DNA of 64,000 nucleotides from Excoecaria cochinchinensis (taxonomy: Eukaryota > Streptophyta > Magnoliopsida > Malpighiales > Euphorbiaceae): assembly GCA_947683425.1 (NCBI GenBank), contig CANTUQ010000050.1, positions 12,950,501-13,014,500 of the forward strand. The letters are read 5' to 3'. Of this stretch, positions 27,601-40,544 are shown piece after piece. A program made the position numbers and the translations under genes. The notes under the pieces are model-generated. The model did no database searches, had not been told where the DNA came from, and saw only the letters and a list, made by a program, of their open reading frames with translations. The first letter of the stretch is position 1. Every line of letters begins with the position of its first letter.

Positions 27601-28211
27601 TTTGAAATTGAATACGAGTAACTTGTACCTTGTTGAATTTCAAGAAAGCACTTGTTTTGTGGTATTTCACATATTATTTTTTTTTCTTTCTTTCTACTGA
27701 AACTAATAGAAGTTTTTGGGATTAAAAGAGAAAAATATTTGATTTCTGTGGCAGAGTAAGCTAATCAATACTATATACATGTGAACAAAACCTCTGAATT
27801 CAGTGTTTGTACTGCAAACCAGTGATCCTCCTCTATAATCAATGGTTTTGTGGATTAAGGAATCAATATATCATGTTCAGGAATATGCTTTTGGAATATG
27901 ATGGTATTTTTTGTTGAGGGGAAAAAAATGAATGTTTACATTTAATTTGAGGGTGTTGGTGATGATTTTATGTCTAATTGGTCAACATTTTTATAGCTTG
28001 AGCAGTTTAGCATGTCTTAAGAATAGATAGTGGATTAGTGTCAACAATGTCTTTGCCCATCTTATGGCTTGGTGTGTTTGGTTTCTTATTTTCTCTCCCT
28101 AATTGCATTCTTTGCTTGTGGTTTTAGAATCTCTCCCAGCTTGCTTCCATCAACTATGATCTTCTCTCGAAGGGTTGGAAGGATGATCCGTCTTCAAATT
28201 CTAATTCATGA
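15632..28211 (+). CDS. IREH1: AGC serine/threonine kinase, IRE/IREH1 type
   Basis: Plant-specific AGC-VIII-related kinase of the INCOMPLETE ROOT HAIR ELONGATION group. Exons: 15632-16349, 18980-19062, 19159-19338, 19426-20805, 21131-21303, 21521-21770, 23586-23678, 23761-23901, 23984-24076, 24963-25167, 25469-25554, 26400-26488, 26808-26859, 26966-27022, 27118-27291, 27378-27455 and 28128-28211. Junctions are GT-AG and phases fit, giving 1311 aa, close to the Arabidopsis length as I recall it. The long N-terminal part begins MVFKNKLFFSSKKS and is Ser/Lys-rich. A C2H2-like finger (CRICEEEVP...H...C) lies near residues 617-645. The kinase domain runs about 894-1190 with GAFGRV, Lys928 of FAIK, HRDLKPDN near 1020 and DFG near 1040. 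A long insert follows DFG, then GTPDYLAPE. A hydrophobic FSNFSFK stretch lies near the C-terminus. The gene looks intact; intron 1 is 2.6 kb. Confidence 0.95.
21388..21469. repeat. 41-bp tandem duplication in IREH1 intron 5
   Basis: Two head-to-tail copies of a 41-base unit (21388-21428 and 21429-21469) start ATTCCATTCAATTAGCG and differ at one base. They lie between exons 5 and 6 and do not touch the splice signals. Confidence 0.9.
24140..24177 (+). repeat. Copy of the end of IREH1 exon 9 inside the next intron
   Basis: A stretch of ~35 bases (AATTTGTTGATTGCACA...) repeats the last part of exon 9 (about 24042-24074), with one internal base difference, about 100 bases downstream. It still encodes NNLLIAHNGHI. 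It lacks the exon's AAG-GTATCT donor, so it is not expected to be spliced in. Confidence 0.8.
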
Positions 28212-31200
28212 CCTCTGCCTCTCCTCTAAAAAGAGCCGGAATTGTTATTTTTTTCTTCTTTCTTTTTGGCGTTGGATCAACCTGGGCATTTTATCTGGTG
28301 TCTGATTGCCGGTGTTGTTGTTTGTATACCCTGTACATGTATGATTTGGTAGAACTTGTTCATTTCTAATATCGATTTTCCCCAGCAGTGAATTGACTCA
28401 ATATGTTGATGGTGCTGCAGAAATAGAAGAAAAGGTTGGAAGGACTGAAACTGCTGTGGGATGTGCTCTTTCCAAACATTATAGGTAATAGATCCACACT
28501 GAGGTTACAATTTTATTGTCAGAGTTGTTTTGTTAGAGCTGAGGATGTTTTTAAGTACCACAGTGTTGGCTTACACTCTTAACCTATGGTGTACTGTTTG
28601 TGGTTTTCTTCCCCATACTAATGAGTAATGAGAATGCATCCCTTCAGTATAACAAGTTGGTCAAAGTTGTGAGCTTCTTTCCCAGTTTATCAAAGTTTGA
28701 GTTATTGCAAATGTAAATGTGCTATTTCATTAAAACTGGTCCACTCTAGTTAAAAATAAGGAAATTCTGATTCATTTTCACCTTATTAAAGTCATTTTTT
28801 TGCCCTTGAACTTTTCGAGGTGGTAAAAGAATACTCTCAATTTTTTTTTTTTTTTAGATTATAGACCTGATCATGAGCTGAGTTTGGATACGAAAAATGT
28901 TTAAAAAACCATGTAGGTCCGCGTAAAACTCGGCCCAAGCCCGGTAAATTTCCAGCCATGAACAGGTCTATGCTGGAGAGCTATTAGAATATATACATAT
29001 GAAGATCGGATAATATTTTAGAGGACCAGAACTTGAATTAAGGTTAATGTATTAGGATTTGTGTATAAACTGATCATAATTGTATGTTTCTCTTTTTCAA
29101 TACTGAATCTAATTCGAGTTTTGATGTTAATTATTATGTAGGAATTTTCAAGAGTATAGGGCTGTTAAAGAAAGTAATATATACATAAATGTTAATTATT
29201 GTGCTTAAGAGCTATAAATTATGCGCAGCGTGCTCGAAATTAAACAGTTGAAATCCTAATTCAGGGATTCGGAAATTTTTAATAGTCATGATCATGAAAA
29301 TTGATAATTGTATTAAAAAAAATTATTATGTTTTGTTCGGTTTGATTTTTTCGGTTATTTTTTTCTAGATAATATTATAGAATTGAATTTAGTATTTTGA
29401 ATAATTCAAAATTTCAAAAAGAAAATTTAATAAAACATTTACTATTATCACCAAGTTTCTAATAATACAAAACTCTGATTTTTTGTAAACTGGAATAATG
29501 TTTACTTACCAACCTATTAAAATATTAAATTTACATGTAGAATATATTTTACTTAATAAATCATTTATTTAAAAAAAAATAATTATTTTTCTGTATAAAT
29601 ACTACACGTTTTACTAGTTGAGAATTAAAAACTGAATAATATTTCCAAAACAACTCGAGAGAATTCAAAGTACATAATTTAAAAAGTAGGGCAACTCGCA
29701 AGATCAAAATTCAACAATAATTCTCTATATTATATTTTTTATTAAGTCGAGTATGTCGAGCAATATATGAAAAAATTAAAAAGCATAATATTTTTGGCAA
29801 TTTTAGCAAAAATTAAATGGTTTTTTTTATATTAATAATTACAGTTTTATTTTAATTTTGTTAAATATTTAGTAAGAAAGGTACGTGGTAATTTTGGTAA
29901 AATAAATTTTATATGATATAAAAATATTAATTAATATCATAAATAATTTGTTTTATTAACGATTAGAATAACATTTTAACTTTGTTAATTAATTAATTTA
30001 AAAATATTGTTTTAATTTCTTAGATTAAGACCCATATTATATTATTGGTGTACAATAGAAAATGTAAATAATATAATCTATAAATTATGTTATGTTTAGC
30101 AAAATTACAAAAATATTTGGTTCTTTGAGTATAATTCTATTTTAGAACAATTCCAAATATATATAACAATAAATACTTATATAGCTCCATTATAGTGAAT
30201 GCCTAAAAAAGAAAAAGCTTGTGTGGACAGAAAAACTCATTAGCATTAAGGATTGCCTGTGTCACAAGAAACCCAACCTCACAAGTCACAACCAACCCAG
30301 TTGGCCCAATTCAATGGCCATCTCTAAGTTGTTACTCTATTTATTTCGACACAAGCTTATACATTTTATATTATTAAATTTTATGTTTAAGTTATCGAAT
30401 TTAAATAAAATAATGGTATAATATTTTATATTATAGTTTTTATTTTATTAAAATATTGTTTGAATTTAATGTATATTAAAATAAAAATTTAAAGACTGAA
30501 ATTACTCGAAATAAAAATTGTGTAAGTTTAGAGACCCGAGAATGTATTTTTTCTATTTATTTAACATAGCAAAATTCCATATTTTTGTCAAGATATGATT
30601 AATATATTTTTGTATTTGTGCCAAAAATACACTATGTTGTGCTTTTGATCATGTGACTTCTTTCTAAAAGAGACAAATAAGGACAACAAAGGCTAATAAG
30701 AAACAAATTCCAGCTTGGAAAATGGAAGGTCTCTCCATATTCTATTCTCTTCTTTCTTTTATTTTGAAATAGAAAATCCAAATTCCTGAGGCTTTGGATG
30801 CAAAGAAAGGTTATATGTTTGGACCACATAACCACCTTTGACAGCTGACCCCTCCATTTATATGCATCACTTTGGTCCACCGCTTTCAAAACTTTCATCC
30901 TCCTCCTCTATGTGTCTACACTTTTCAATTTCCCTTTTCCTCCCAAATTTTAAAACCCTAATCACTTGTTGATTAATATCCATACATAGTTCCTGGTGGT
31001 GCTATTTGCAGCTGGGATTTCAAATCCAAAAATATATCATTTTTTTTAGTCAATAACCCTTAATATTTGATTAAAAAGAACTAACTTTACTGCTTGGTTG
31101 TTCTCAATTGTTTAAAAATACATAACTCTTCTTGATTGAATCTTTAATGAAATTTGAAATAGGAAATGGATACATAGGTAACTCAATGTTGGGAATGTCT

Positions 31201-31632
31201 TGTGAAGGCATTGGTAACGAGTAAATTAACATAAAAATCTTACCTTTTTGTCCAAAAGCGAGGCTAAACAGATCACACATGAGAATCACCTGAAAAAACA
31301 TTACAACCAACAATTCAAGAGCAACTAATACATCTCAATCTAAGCAGATAAAAAGTTTGCATCAAAAGCAAAAGCAAATGTAATAATTACAACCACCATC
31401 CTCCACCCCATCAAGAACAATATAGAAAAGTAATTCTCCCAAAGGTATCAATAGAAAAGGAAAAAGAGAAAGATAAAATTAGTACAATTTAAAATGGAGG
31501 GAAAAAAAATTAACAGTTGGCTCCTACTGAAAGAAGATGAGGTCCAAAACAAACATTTAGCCTAGAAACAGGATAATTATGGGCATAGACAAAGCAAGAT
31601 CCTTTTACAATCCATGGGATGATGCAGGCTGC
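28212..31632. other. Intergenic between IREH1 and RLK (both 3' ends)
   Basis: The genes converge, so this holds both 3' untranslated regions. About 28212-28500 is probably IREH1 3' UTR; a CCCCAG acceptor-like site at about 28381-28386 leaves room for a UTR intron. A 109-base hAT-MITE-like relic lies at 28862-28970. The block 29000-30600 is extremely AT-rich without recognisable content. The stretch 31100-31632 is probably the 3' untranslated and downstream region of the RLK gene. Confidence 0.5.
28862..28970. mobile_element. Short hAT-MITE-like relic
   Basis: The left end TAGACCTGATCATG and the right end, minus strand, TAGACCTGTTCATG are near-perfect inversions, with a CTCGGCCCAAGCCCG core near the right. 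The flanks show no matching 8-bp duplication, so this may be a deleted or old copy. Confidence 0.45.
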
Positions 31633-34216
31633 TTACCGCGAAGAGTTATCATCCAAATCGACTAGGTCAGGCTGTGGATCTTGATATTCCCGTATACTAG
31701 AGCGTCGTAGCTCCTCAATCCGACTTGTTACCTCAGCCATTGTTGGACGATTGTCAGGGTACTGAGCTGCACAATCTATTCCAAGCTGCAAAAGCTGAAC
31801 CATTTCTTCCTCGACGTTCTGATATCTGAGGAGCTCAAGATCGAATACCTCAGAAGTCCATTCCTCTCGAACTATGGACTGAACCCATCTAGGAAGGTCA
31901 ACACCTTCGTCGTTCAGAAGGGCGTGGGTTGGAGGCTTCCCAGTCAGCAGTTCCAATAGCAATACACCAAAGCTATAAACATCAGCTTTTTGTGAAACTC
32001 TGCGAGGGTCTGTCACCTCTGGTGCTCGGTAGCCAGCTACTCGGTTAGGAGTGGAGGAAGGTCCAACAAGGTGGGCAAGTCCGAAATCAGACACTCGAGC
32101 CTCATAGCTTTGAGTGAGAAGGATATTGGATGATTTGATGTTTCCATGGGATATATTGGGACCTTGAGAATGCAGGTATTGAATGCCACGAGCAGCTCCA
32201 AGGGCAATACCCGATCGAATGTCCCAGTTCAATGGAGTCCTACCAGCTCCCTTGTTCCCTATAGTATAAGTAACAAGTGATTATTATGGAACCAAAGCTA
32301 ATGAAGAAAAACAAGACTAACATGTCTTGAGTTTCAAAGCATTTTCCTTTCATTGGTTATTGCCAATTTTTCAAGGGAAAGTCCAAAGAAATTGCTGATT
32401 GAACAAATTAAAGGAACAAAGTACGAATATTGCATAAAAGGATGGAATAGTTCAAAGAACATGAAAATTGCATAAAAGGCAATGCATATTTCAAGAGAAA
32501 TAGATCATAGCAAGAGCACAACAGGATAATTCCACACGAAGGGAATAACTGATAACACACAATATTGAGTTTAGGAAAATTTCAAGCAAGAAATGACAAA
32601 TTATATTGACTTTCTACACATTCACACAAAACAACTACAATTCTCCGCAAAAACAAGCAAAATTAAGAAACAAATAGCCACATAATCTCCTTATGGATGT
32701 GAAATTAAGATAGAAAACAAGAGGATAAGGACAATTTAAATAAGGATAAAAAGGTATTCATCTTCAAATATGAAGAAGAAAGAGATATTGAGTCCTCAAT
32801 CATTCACCAAAGGATGAATAATATATGTAAGAAAAAGGCAAAAATTATGAAATACTGACCATGTAAAAGAGCAGATAAGCTTCCCATGGGCATGTAATCA
32901 TAAACAAGAAGCTTCTCATCTCTGCTATAATAGTAAGCTCTTAAGGGGACCAAACTCTCATGATCCATGGCTCCCACAGTCTCTATCTTCTCCTTAAATT
33001 CTCTATCTGAAATAGTTACATCTTTCAATCTTTTCACAGCCACTACAGTTCCCATCTCCAACACAGCTTTATAAGCAGTACCAAATGTTCCTTTTCCCAA
33101 AACCTCCGCAGAGGCTCTCAACAAATCCTCTAAATCAAATACCCTCGTTGCCTTGCCAAAAAATACCAACTTTTTAGCTCCATTGGAGTCCCCTCCTCCT
33201 GTTACTCCTTTTCCATTACCCACCATTGCTGCTGCTGCGGCAGCAGCCACTGAGTATCCATTTCCATTTCCATAACCACCAGTACCATTCTCCATATCCC
33301 CAATAGGCTTGTCCCCTTGAATTCCAACTTCTTGCTGCTTAATTGAAGCAATGTCAATCGATCTTGACTTCTTGCTACCCTTTTTCCGGCACAAAAACAT
33401 CAAAATCAGAACAATCAAGAAAAATCCCACTACAGATCCAATCACAATACCAGCAATAGCACCCCCAGACAACTTCTTTCTCTTCTTACCGTCATTACCA
33501 GCCTCATCAGTTGGTGTACTGGGCACCACAATGGAACCACTTTCACCAATAGCACAAACATCAAGAGGTTTCCCACATAGAGAATTACCCATAAAAGAAC
33601 TTGGGTGAAAAATCTTAAATCTTTCAGGTATAGACCCATTTAACAAATTATTAGACACATTGAATTGCTCAAGCTTCTCCAACTTCAAATCCGGAATTGA
33701 CCCAGATAACCTGTTGTTCTCCATGTACAAAGTCCTCAACCTGGTCAAATTCCCAAACCCAGGAGAGATCTCACCCGTGAAGTTATTCTCACCCAAATTA
33801 AGCCGCACAAGATCACTTAAACTAAACAAAAACTCAGGGATCTCACCAAAGAACATGTTCCCTTGTAAGTAGAGATTCCTGAGGTTAGTACAAGCAGCAA
33901 GATCTGAAGGAAGCTGACCAGTAAGAGCATTGAAACGGAGACTGATAGTGCGAAGTTCAGTAAGATTAGAGAAAATGCCAGCGGGCAATTGGCCACTGAG
34001 AGCCACACCAGGAAGACGAAGCACAGTCACTCGGTTATTTTCACAAAGAACTCCTGCCCATGAACAAGGAGTTGAATGTGAGATGTTCCAGAAAAGGGTC
34101 CGACCACCTACGGCTGAGCGGAGAGAGACAAGAGCCGCACGGTCGCCGGCGAGATCTGGTTTAGAAAATGGAAGAAAAATTAGGAGAAAGAAGAAGAAGA
34201 GATTGTGGGTATGCAT
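31633..34216 (-). CDS. LRR receptor-like pseudokinase, RKL1/RLK902 type
   Basis: LRR-III receptor-like kinase of the RKL1/RLK902 group (often annotated 'probable inactive receptor kinase'), acting at the plasma membrane. Two exons: 32860-34216 and 31633-32258, joined in phase inside the kinase domain (SALLHG then NKGAGRTP), giving 660 aa. A signal peptide covers about residues 1-22 (FFFFLLIFLPF). An N-terminal LRR cap with CSWAGVLC is followed by about five LRRs. A membrane segment (AIAGIVIGSVVGFFLIVLIL) lies near 248-275. The kinase-like domain starts near 360 with GKGTFGTAYK and VAVKRLK. The HRD motif is replaced by HGN (SHGNIKSSNILL), while DFG is kept. Loss of the catalytic Asp argues for a pseudokinase that signals by binding partners. 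A run of seven alanines precedes the kinase domain. Confidence 0.95.
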
Positions 34217-34330
34217 TTTTTACACAGAAACAGTGATAAAGTATTGATTTTTACTCAAGTTGAGGAGGTTTTGGAAGGTTAGCAATGGAGCATTGTGAGA
34301 GAGAGAGAGAGAGAGGAGAGTAAAGAAAGA
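34217..34330 (-). promoter_or_regulatory. RLK 5' leader with (GA)n/(CT)n run
   Basis: Just right of the start codon lies a GA run at about 34297-34320, which is (CT)n on the sense strand. Such runs are common in plant 5' leaders. No sharp TATA box could be assigned. Confidence 0.4.
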
Positions 34331-37300
34331 CAGTGAGCGTTATGATATTCATATGAAAGAAACTTCAAAGAGACAGAGTGTATTAAGGTATACTGCATAA
34401 GAGAGAGAAAATGATGGAAATTAGAGTCCATTTTGTAATATTTTAAATAGAAAGATATCAAATTGATTAATTTTGCTTCCTTTCTTAAATAATAGAAAAA
34501 TAAAATCAAATGTTTCTTTTTTATTTTTATTATTAAGATTATTTTATTTGCTATCTACTTTTTAGTTTATGGTAATAATTATTAGCAAATCTTTATAATC
34601 GATTTCAGAAAAAAAAAAAAAAGCAAATCTTTATAATTCTTATACTGATATTTTTTCAGAATGGAATATATAATAATTATTAAAAAATATCATTATAAGC
34701 ATTAATACCGAACTCACATTTAAAAGTCATTTTCATTGAAATCGGATCAATTATTCAAAATTATTTAACATTTGTTATTTTTAAATAGAGCTTTGAGTTT
34801 GAGTTAATAGAAAAGATAAATGCAAAAATTAAGTGATCCAATCCCAAATTAATTAGTTAAGAATTTTAGAACTTTTAATATTAATTGGATAAAATTAATT
34901 TTTTTAAACTATGTTGAGATAAAATTAATTTAACAAAGGATAATATTTTTAATATAACAAAATTATATAATTAATTTGGACAAAAAAAGATTTGTACATA
35001 ATTTTTATTTATTAATTGATTTTTAAAGGGAGCCATTGAAGTAAGGCACGTTTCGATCGTTGTATTATATTAATCTATGTAGCGTTAGTGTATATAATAT
35101 TAGTTTTTTTAATGTTAGTCTGTATTATTATATACAATATTTGGTATAAAACTGTATTAATCTGTAATATTTTATACTTAATTTGGAGTACAATAAAAAA
35201 ATTAAAACTAAACAAAATTAAGTTATTTGTATTGTTATTAATTTAGACAAAAAAAATTATGATTATAAAATACAATTTTTGATACATGATAAAAAATCCA
35301 AATAGCTTTACTATGAAAATAAGAAATAGAAATATAGAATAAAATATGGCATTACAATGAAAAATATATATAAATTAATAATTTTAAAATTTGATGAACT
35401 GAAATAAATAAGGTTTAACATTGATCTCATGTTTTTATTTTATTTTATTTTCTGAACTCAAAATGAAAAAAGAAAAAAATATTGATATGAAAAGACGCCG
35501 GAGATGAAAGTAACACCGAAAATAAGAAAATATTTTATTTACTGTATTATATAAATTTAAAAATAAATTGTATATTATTTTATACAGTATATATAAATAA
35601 TAGAACTTATAATATATTATATTATCTCTATATTAATTTCTTAAAATAATTTTTTAAATATTGTATTTATATTAACGTCTACTATATTATATTATTTAAT
35701 GTGAAATACGATTAACCAAACATTGCTTTAAAAAAGCAGGAGTTGGGATTGGGGTAGTGTTAGAAGGGGTGCAGTAAGAAAAGAAACCCTACCTGTATTT
35801 CTATGCAATAACTAATAAAGGTACTAATTGGATGCCATTGGAATTAACAGTTTGCTTTTCAGATTTTTCCCTTTATTTAAAAAGAAAAAACAAAATTAGG
35901 AAAATAAAGATATTATTATTATTATTTTAATAGACAAAGATATTGTTTTTAATTTGTCTCTTGCTTCTGTTTTTTTTTCTTGTACGTTCTTTTATTTAAT
36001 CTTTTATTGTAAAAAGCAAAATAAGAGATTTTGGTTTTGGTTGTTTCTGATTTTCTCTTTGGCCTTTTGTGTTTTCCCAGTTATCAAAAATATTAATTTA
36101 TAGTAATTTTTTAAGGAGATATAGGATTTTTTTAATCATGAACCATCGTAAAAAGTGTAAAACTGCTTTAAAACTTTTTAATCGGTTTTTATCTCAAAAT
36201 TCAGTTTAATGGTTAAAAAATATTCTCATATTTGACGAAAAATTTAGTTGATAAACGAAATTAATAACAACCAATTACGCGTTGTCACGTTAGTATACAC
36301 GTGATAAATATATTTCCTAGTCAGATTAAAAAAATAATAAAATCCGATATGAACTCTATTTACCTGTTGAATCTTCCGTCCAACATAAATATATTTTCCA
36401 ACTATTAAACTGAATAGTTCGAAAGTAACAAAAATCATTTATTCCTTTTTAAAATTATTTTATCTGTTCCTGCAATCAGAAAAATAACGTAAAACACAAT
36501 TTTTTTGACATAAATATAAAAATTAATTGTACTATATTTATGCAACAGCGAAGCATTATGTTTTGAGTTATATATACATGTACAAAAATCATACTATTAT
36601 TTTTAATTTTTTAAAAAAAATTTAATTTAAGAAATTTGTTAATAAAATTCAAATTAATGGATATCTTCATCACGAGTAAATGCAAAAAGACTCACGAGTC
36701 TCGACAATTTTAAGATAATCTCATGCAAAATTTAGTGAATTTATAAACTCATTGATGTGTAATTAAATTTTGATATATTAATGCATAGAAAGGAATCTAT
36801 ACGCTAACATAGCAGGTCCTACAATCAGTTTAAAAAGAAATTAAAGTAGGCACTATGATATCTAAATAGATTATGAAACTATAATAAAAGCATTAAACTT
36901 ATTAGGTGGCAGGTAATATTATCTTACTAATATAATAATGATAATAAATTACATGTATTACTTGTGGAATCTAAACTTCATAAAACACATTTAACAAAAT
37001 AAATAATTGAGAGAAATTATAATTATAGGGAGCAATATTACAGTTTCTACAGCAAAAATCAATGGTAAATGTCAATCAAGGGAGAAAAGTTCTGATATTA
37101 ATGGGAAGTGATACTGTGATCTTCATGGTTAATCTAAAAATTAACTTGTAAGGTAAGAGTTACCTAAATTTTCATAAAAAATATTATATTTTTTTAAGTA
37201 GCCGATATGAGATACTTAACACACATTCTCAAATTTAATGCCGAACACATATAAAAAAAATTTAGAGCGTAAAATTTGTAGAACTGAATATTTATAGACG

Positions 37301-38025
37301 GTCTAATATCGCATAATTAGTAACTTTAATATCATATGAAAAAAATAAATTTGTGTTTAATTTAATTTCAAAATTTAGTTTGTAAGATGAGAATTATTCA
37401 AATTTTTACAAAAAAAAATTATATTTTTATAAGTAGAGATATTTAACACAATAAAATAATATTGTACGAATTCAATGGCCAATAAACTAGATCACATAAA
37501 CATTATGTTAAATTATGACTTAAAAAGAAACTTGGGCACAGCCATTAATATAGGTAAGAAAATAAGGCATGGAATTTAGATATTGGCAACAACAAACACA
37601 ATAAGTATTGAATAAAGACATAAATTAGGTGTTAGGTTAAGGCTTTTAGCTGGACAATCATCTTTGTGACCTTTACATTGTCTACCTTTCTCCCATCATG
37701 TCATGTTTCTCCTATATGCGCATGCACAATTTTTTTATTTATTTTCTAATATTTTATTTTAACTTGCTCATCATTATTTACTCTTTTTTATTCATAATTA
37801 TATATTTAATTTTATATTAACAGATAACAGTTCGGAATTTCTGCTTATAACTGAAATAATAGGCATTGTTTTCTAGCTATCCAAAATAGCACCTATTTTA
37901 TGTAAATAGCTTGAGAAGAAAAGGATTAAAAGGCAATATAAAAAAAGATACTCCGACAATTAAATTAATAAAATTTTCACACATTGTTAGTAGAAGAATA
38001 AAATACGTGACGATTCTCTTATCTA
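34331..38025. other. AT-rich intergenic DNA, no gene seen
   Basis: No coding region is supported. A possible PIF/Harbinger-like element lies at 35045-35728. Two imperfect direct copies of about 95 bases lie near 37130-37225 and 37360-37453 (core GTAAGRTRAGARTTA, then a shared tail). Otherwise homopolymer-rich AT DNA. Confidence 0.5.
35045..35728. mobile_element. Possible PIF/Harbinger (Tourist-like) element
   Basis: The left end after TAA reads GGCACGTTTCG, and the right end, minus strand, reads AGCAATGTTTGG before TTA/TAA. The ends are only approximately inverted and the 3-bp duplication is weak evidence in such AT-rich DNA. The interior is AT-rich with no ORF. Confidence 0.35.
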
Positions 38026-38033
38026 CTTATAGT

Positions 38034-38223
38034 CAGTGGCGACGGCACTTGAAAGGGAAGGGGAGCAATTGCCCTCCTTAGTTTTTGAAAAAACATTAAC
38101 TATATATATATATTTTTATACATATATATTAAATAGACCATTTTGTCCCCCTTAGAATTTTATTATTTTAAGTCTAACTTAAATTTTTGTTCCCTTTAAT
38201 TGTAAATTCTGATTTCGCCACTG
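38034..38223. mobile_element. hAT MITE (Tip100-like), 190 bp
   Basis: The ends CAGTGGCGA (left) and, on the minus strand, CAGTGGCGA (right) are inverted, and perfect 8-bp duplications CTTATAGT flank it at 38026-38033 and 38224-38231. Ends of this form are usual for Tip100-like hAT elements. It has no coding capacity. Confidence 0.85.
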
Positions 38224-38231
38224 CTTATAGT

Positions 38232-38944
38232 ATGGACTATGTAGTTCTAAATTAATAAATATTTGTAACGGTTTATAACATATGTAACGTCTTCCATAAT
38301 ATTTCAGACCTTTATTTAAGACTATATGTTCTAAGGAGCCCGATATACCGAACTAAATAAAACTAGTTCTGTTATCATTAATAAATTGCAAATTTACTCA
38401 TGCTCGTTACAAATAAAAACATATTTTCAGAAAAAAAGTTTTAATTGACATGAATGTTCACCTATAAATTAATATCACTATAAATCATGTGAGGCAAGAT
38501 TAAGTTTAATAAATCACTTGATAAATGCATCTTTCAAGAATCAATTAAAGATATAATAAAATGTTTTTATTTTATCGTATTCCATTCATAGGAAATTCGT
38601 AAAAAGACAAATTGTGAGACGTGTGAGAATTAGTTTATTTTATGTTAACCAAAGCAAAGGAGAAAGGAAAAAAGAAGCATATGGTTAAATAACCAGCTCA
38701 TTGTCATTTCTTGCGTCCTTTAATTTCTTAAATTGATGCAACAATTAATGCAAGAAAATTAATCAATGAGAGTTAGCTAAGGTGGTTAATTTATCCTTGG
38801 AAATATATATATATATATATATTTTAAATGTTGTAAATTTCAAATTAGATTATCATGATAGGCAATTAGAGAATTGTGGGTCCTGAATTAATTAAATTAA
38901 CCCATATTTATGTTAGATAGTGATTTGATAATGCAACATTTAAT

Positions 38945-38984
<40 letters not shown>

Positions 38985-40003
38985 CACTCACTTTCTTATA
39001 TTACATGTGACAATTTTTAAAATTTTTATACATATTAAAAAATATTAATTATTTTTTTTGTGAGTGCATAAATATAAAATAAAAAAGTATGTAATTAATA
39101 TATTATAAATTAAAAATTAATATTTCAAATGAAAAACAAACACTAAAATTGTCACATTGGTTGCATAGGAGAAAATATTATTTTTTAATTCAATAATTCA
39201 TATAAATTACATATGGTATGCGTAGCATAATAAATGAAAACTAATCCCCTAGTTTGAAGAAATGATAGTTTACAAGAATATATATATATATAATTCGGAG
39301 ATAACTTGTTTTCAGTGTCATGACAATATGCGTATGCTGAAAAAGACTAAACAAATTGTCAATTAGGGAGTGAGATCTTAAACTCTATCTTCGTTTAACC
39401 TGAGCTGAGCTGTCATATTGACCAAATTATTTCTTGTCTCTGTTACCAAACACCATGCCATTAATTAGCAATATAATTAAGACCATGAATATATATTCAT
39501 GTATATTTACGAACATACGTATATACATGTATATATTTATGTAAGTATGTCTATATAGTATGTATGTCTATCTTCTTCAGTCTTTTTATTTGGAAGTTCT
39601 AGAGGATATTTACTAGAACCAACGCAAAATGAGGAGAAGATGATGATCGAAATATAATTATCTCTACCAAATTTTGGTAACTTAAAAATTTTAAACTCAT
39701 CAATCCTATAAGACACTATCACATAATGTATATATTGTAACACATTTTTAGTTTGCTTTTTATCTATAATACAACATATTTGTAACATTTTTAAATTATA
39801 ACATGAAAAATTATGAAATAAACTAAAGTAGTAAAAGTAAATGTACCACTTATAAAACTATTATTATAGAATAATTGCAGCATTTCTATTATATTTACCA
39901 ACAATTTTTCATCGCTTCCAAGTGCGATATTACATTTTTATGACCAATAAAAGCAAGAAATTCACAAATCATATATTAATAGTTAATTAAAAGGCAAGTT
40001 TTG
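38232..40003. other. AT-rich intergenic DNA with (TA)n runs
   Basis: No gene is seen. Long TA microsatellites lie near 38806-38822 and 38949-38981. A segment near 39935-40000 is homologous to 42965-43070, suggesting an old local duplication. Confidence 0.5.
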
Positions 40004-40543
40004 GGGTTAATTTTATCCATATTCACCGAAATATTATTCAAATTACGAAAAAAAGTAACAAAAGAGATTTTCTTTTCGTAAAAATTACTAAATTTAGCAC
40101 TTGTATATAAAAAAATTACTTTGACTGTTTTTCGGTGAATGGCTCGCCAAAAAATCTACTTGACATATCCAATCGGCATATCCAGTCAGTATATTTTGCA
40201 TACATGGCATGCCAAATTAAATAATGCAAAGTCAGCATTTGACGTGACACATATGCCACATCAGCAAATACTTGAACAAGGAAAATGGAGTTGGATCCCA
40301 TGTCATCATGCCACGTGGTAGATAATATGGATAAAATGTCATGTGGTATGTTAAGTTGACAGTACGTGTACAGATCCCGTTGACTTGACATGCTAAGTAG
40401 ATGAGTCTTTCACTGAAAATCAGTTAAAGTGATTTTTCTGTATATAAGTACGACATTTAGTGATTTTTATATAAAAAAAAAAATTATTTAATTATTTTTG
40501 CGCAATTTGAATAATATTTCAGTAATTATGAGTAAAATTAACT
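40004..40543. mobile_element. Element with ~190-bp inverted arms (MULE-like?)
   Basis: The first and last ~190 bases are imperfect inverted copies: GGTTAATTTTA at the left end, AATATTATTCAAATT further in, and TACTTTGACTG deeper, each mirrored on the right. The flanks CAAGTTTTG (39995-40003) and CAAATTTG (40544-40551) could be a 9-bp duplication with one change and one lost base. The homologous site near 43 kb lacks the insert. The centre (40136-40415) is less AT-rich and has no convincing gene. Confidence 0.6.
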
Positions 40544-40544
40544 C

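Noticed and set aside
28381..28495. Exon-like segment after the IREH1 stop (CAG acceptor, GTAATAG donor)
   Set aside because: No coding frame continues a known protein; it is more likely 3' UTR, possibly with a UTR intron.
35030..35060. Gene-like CpG patch CACGTTTCGATCG
   Set aside because: It is the presumed end of a Harbinger-like element, with no frame or promoter context.
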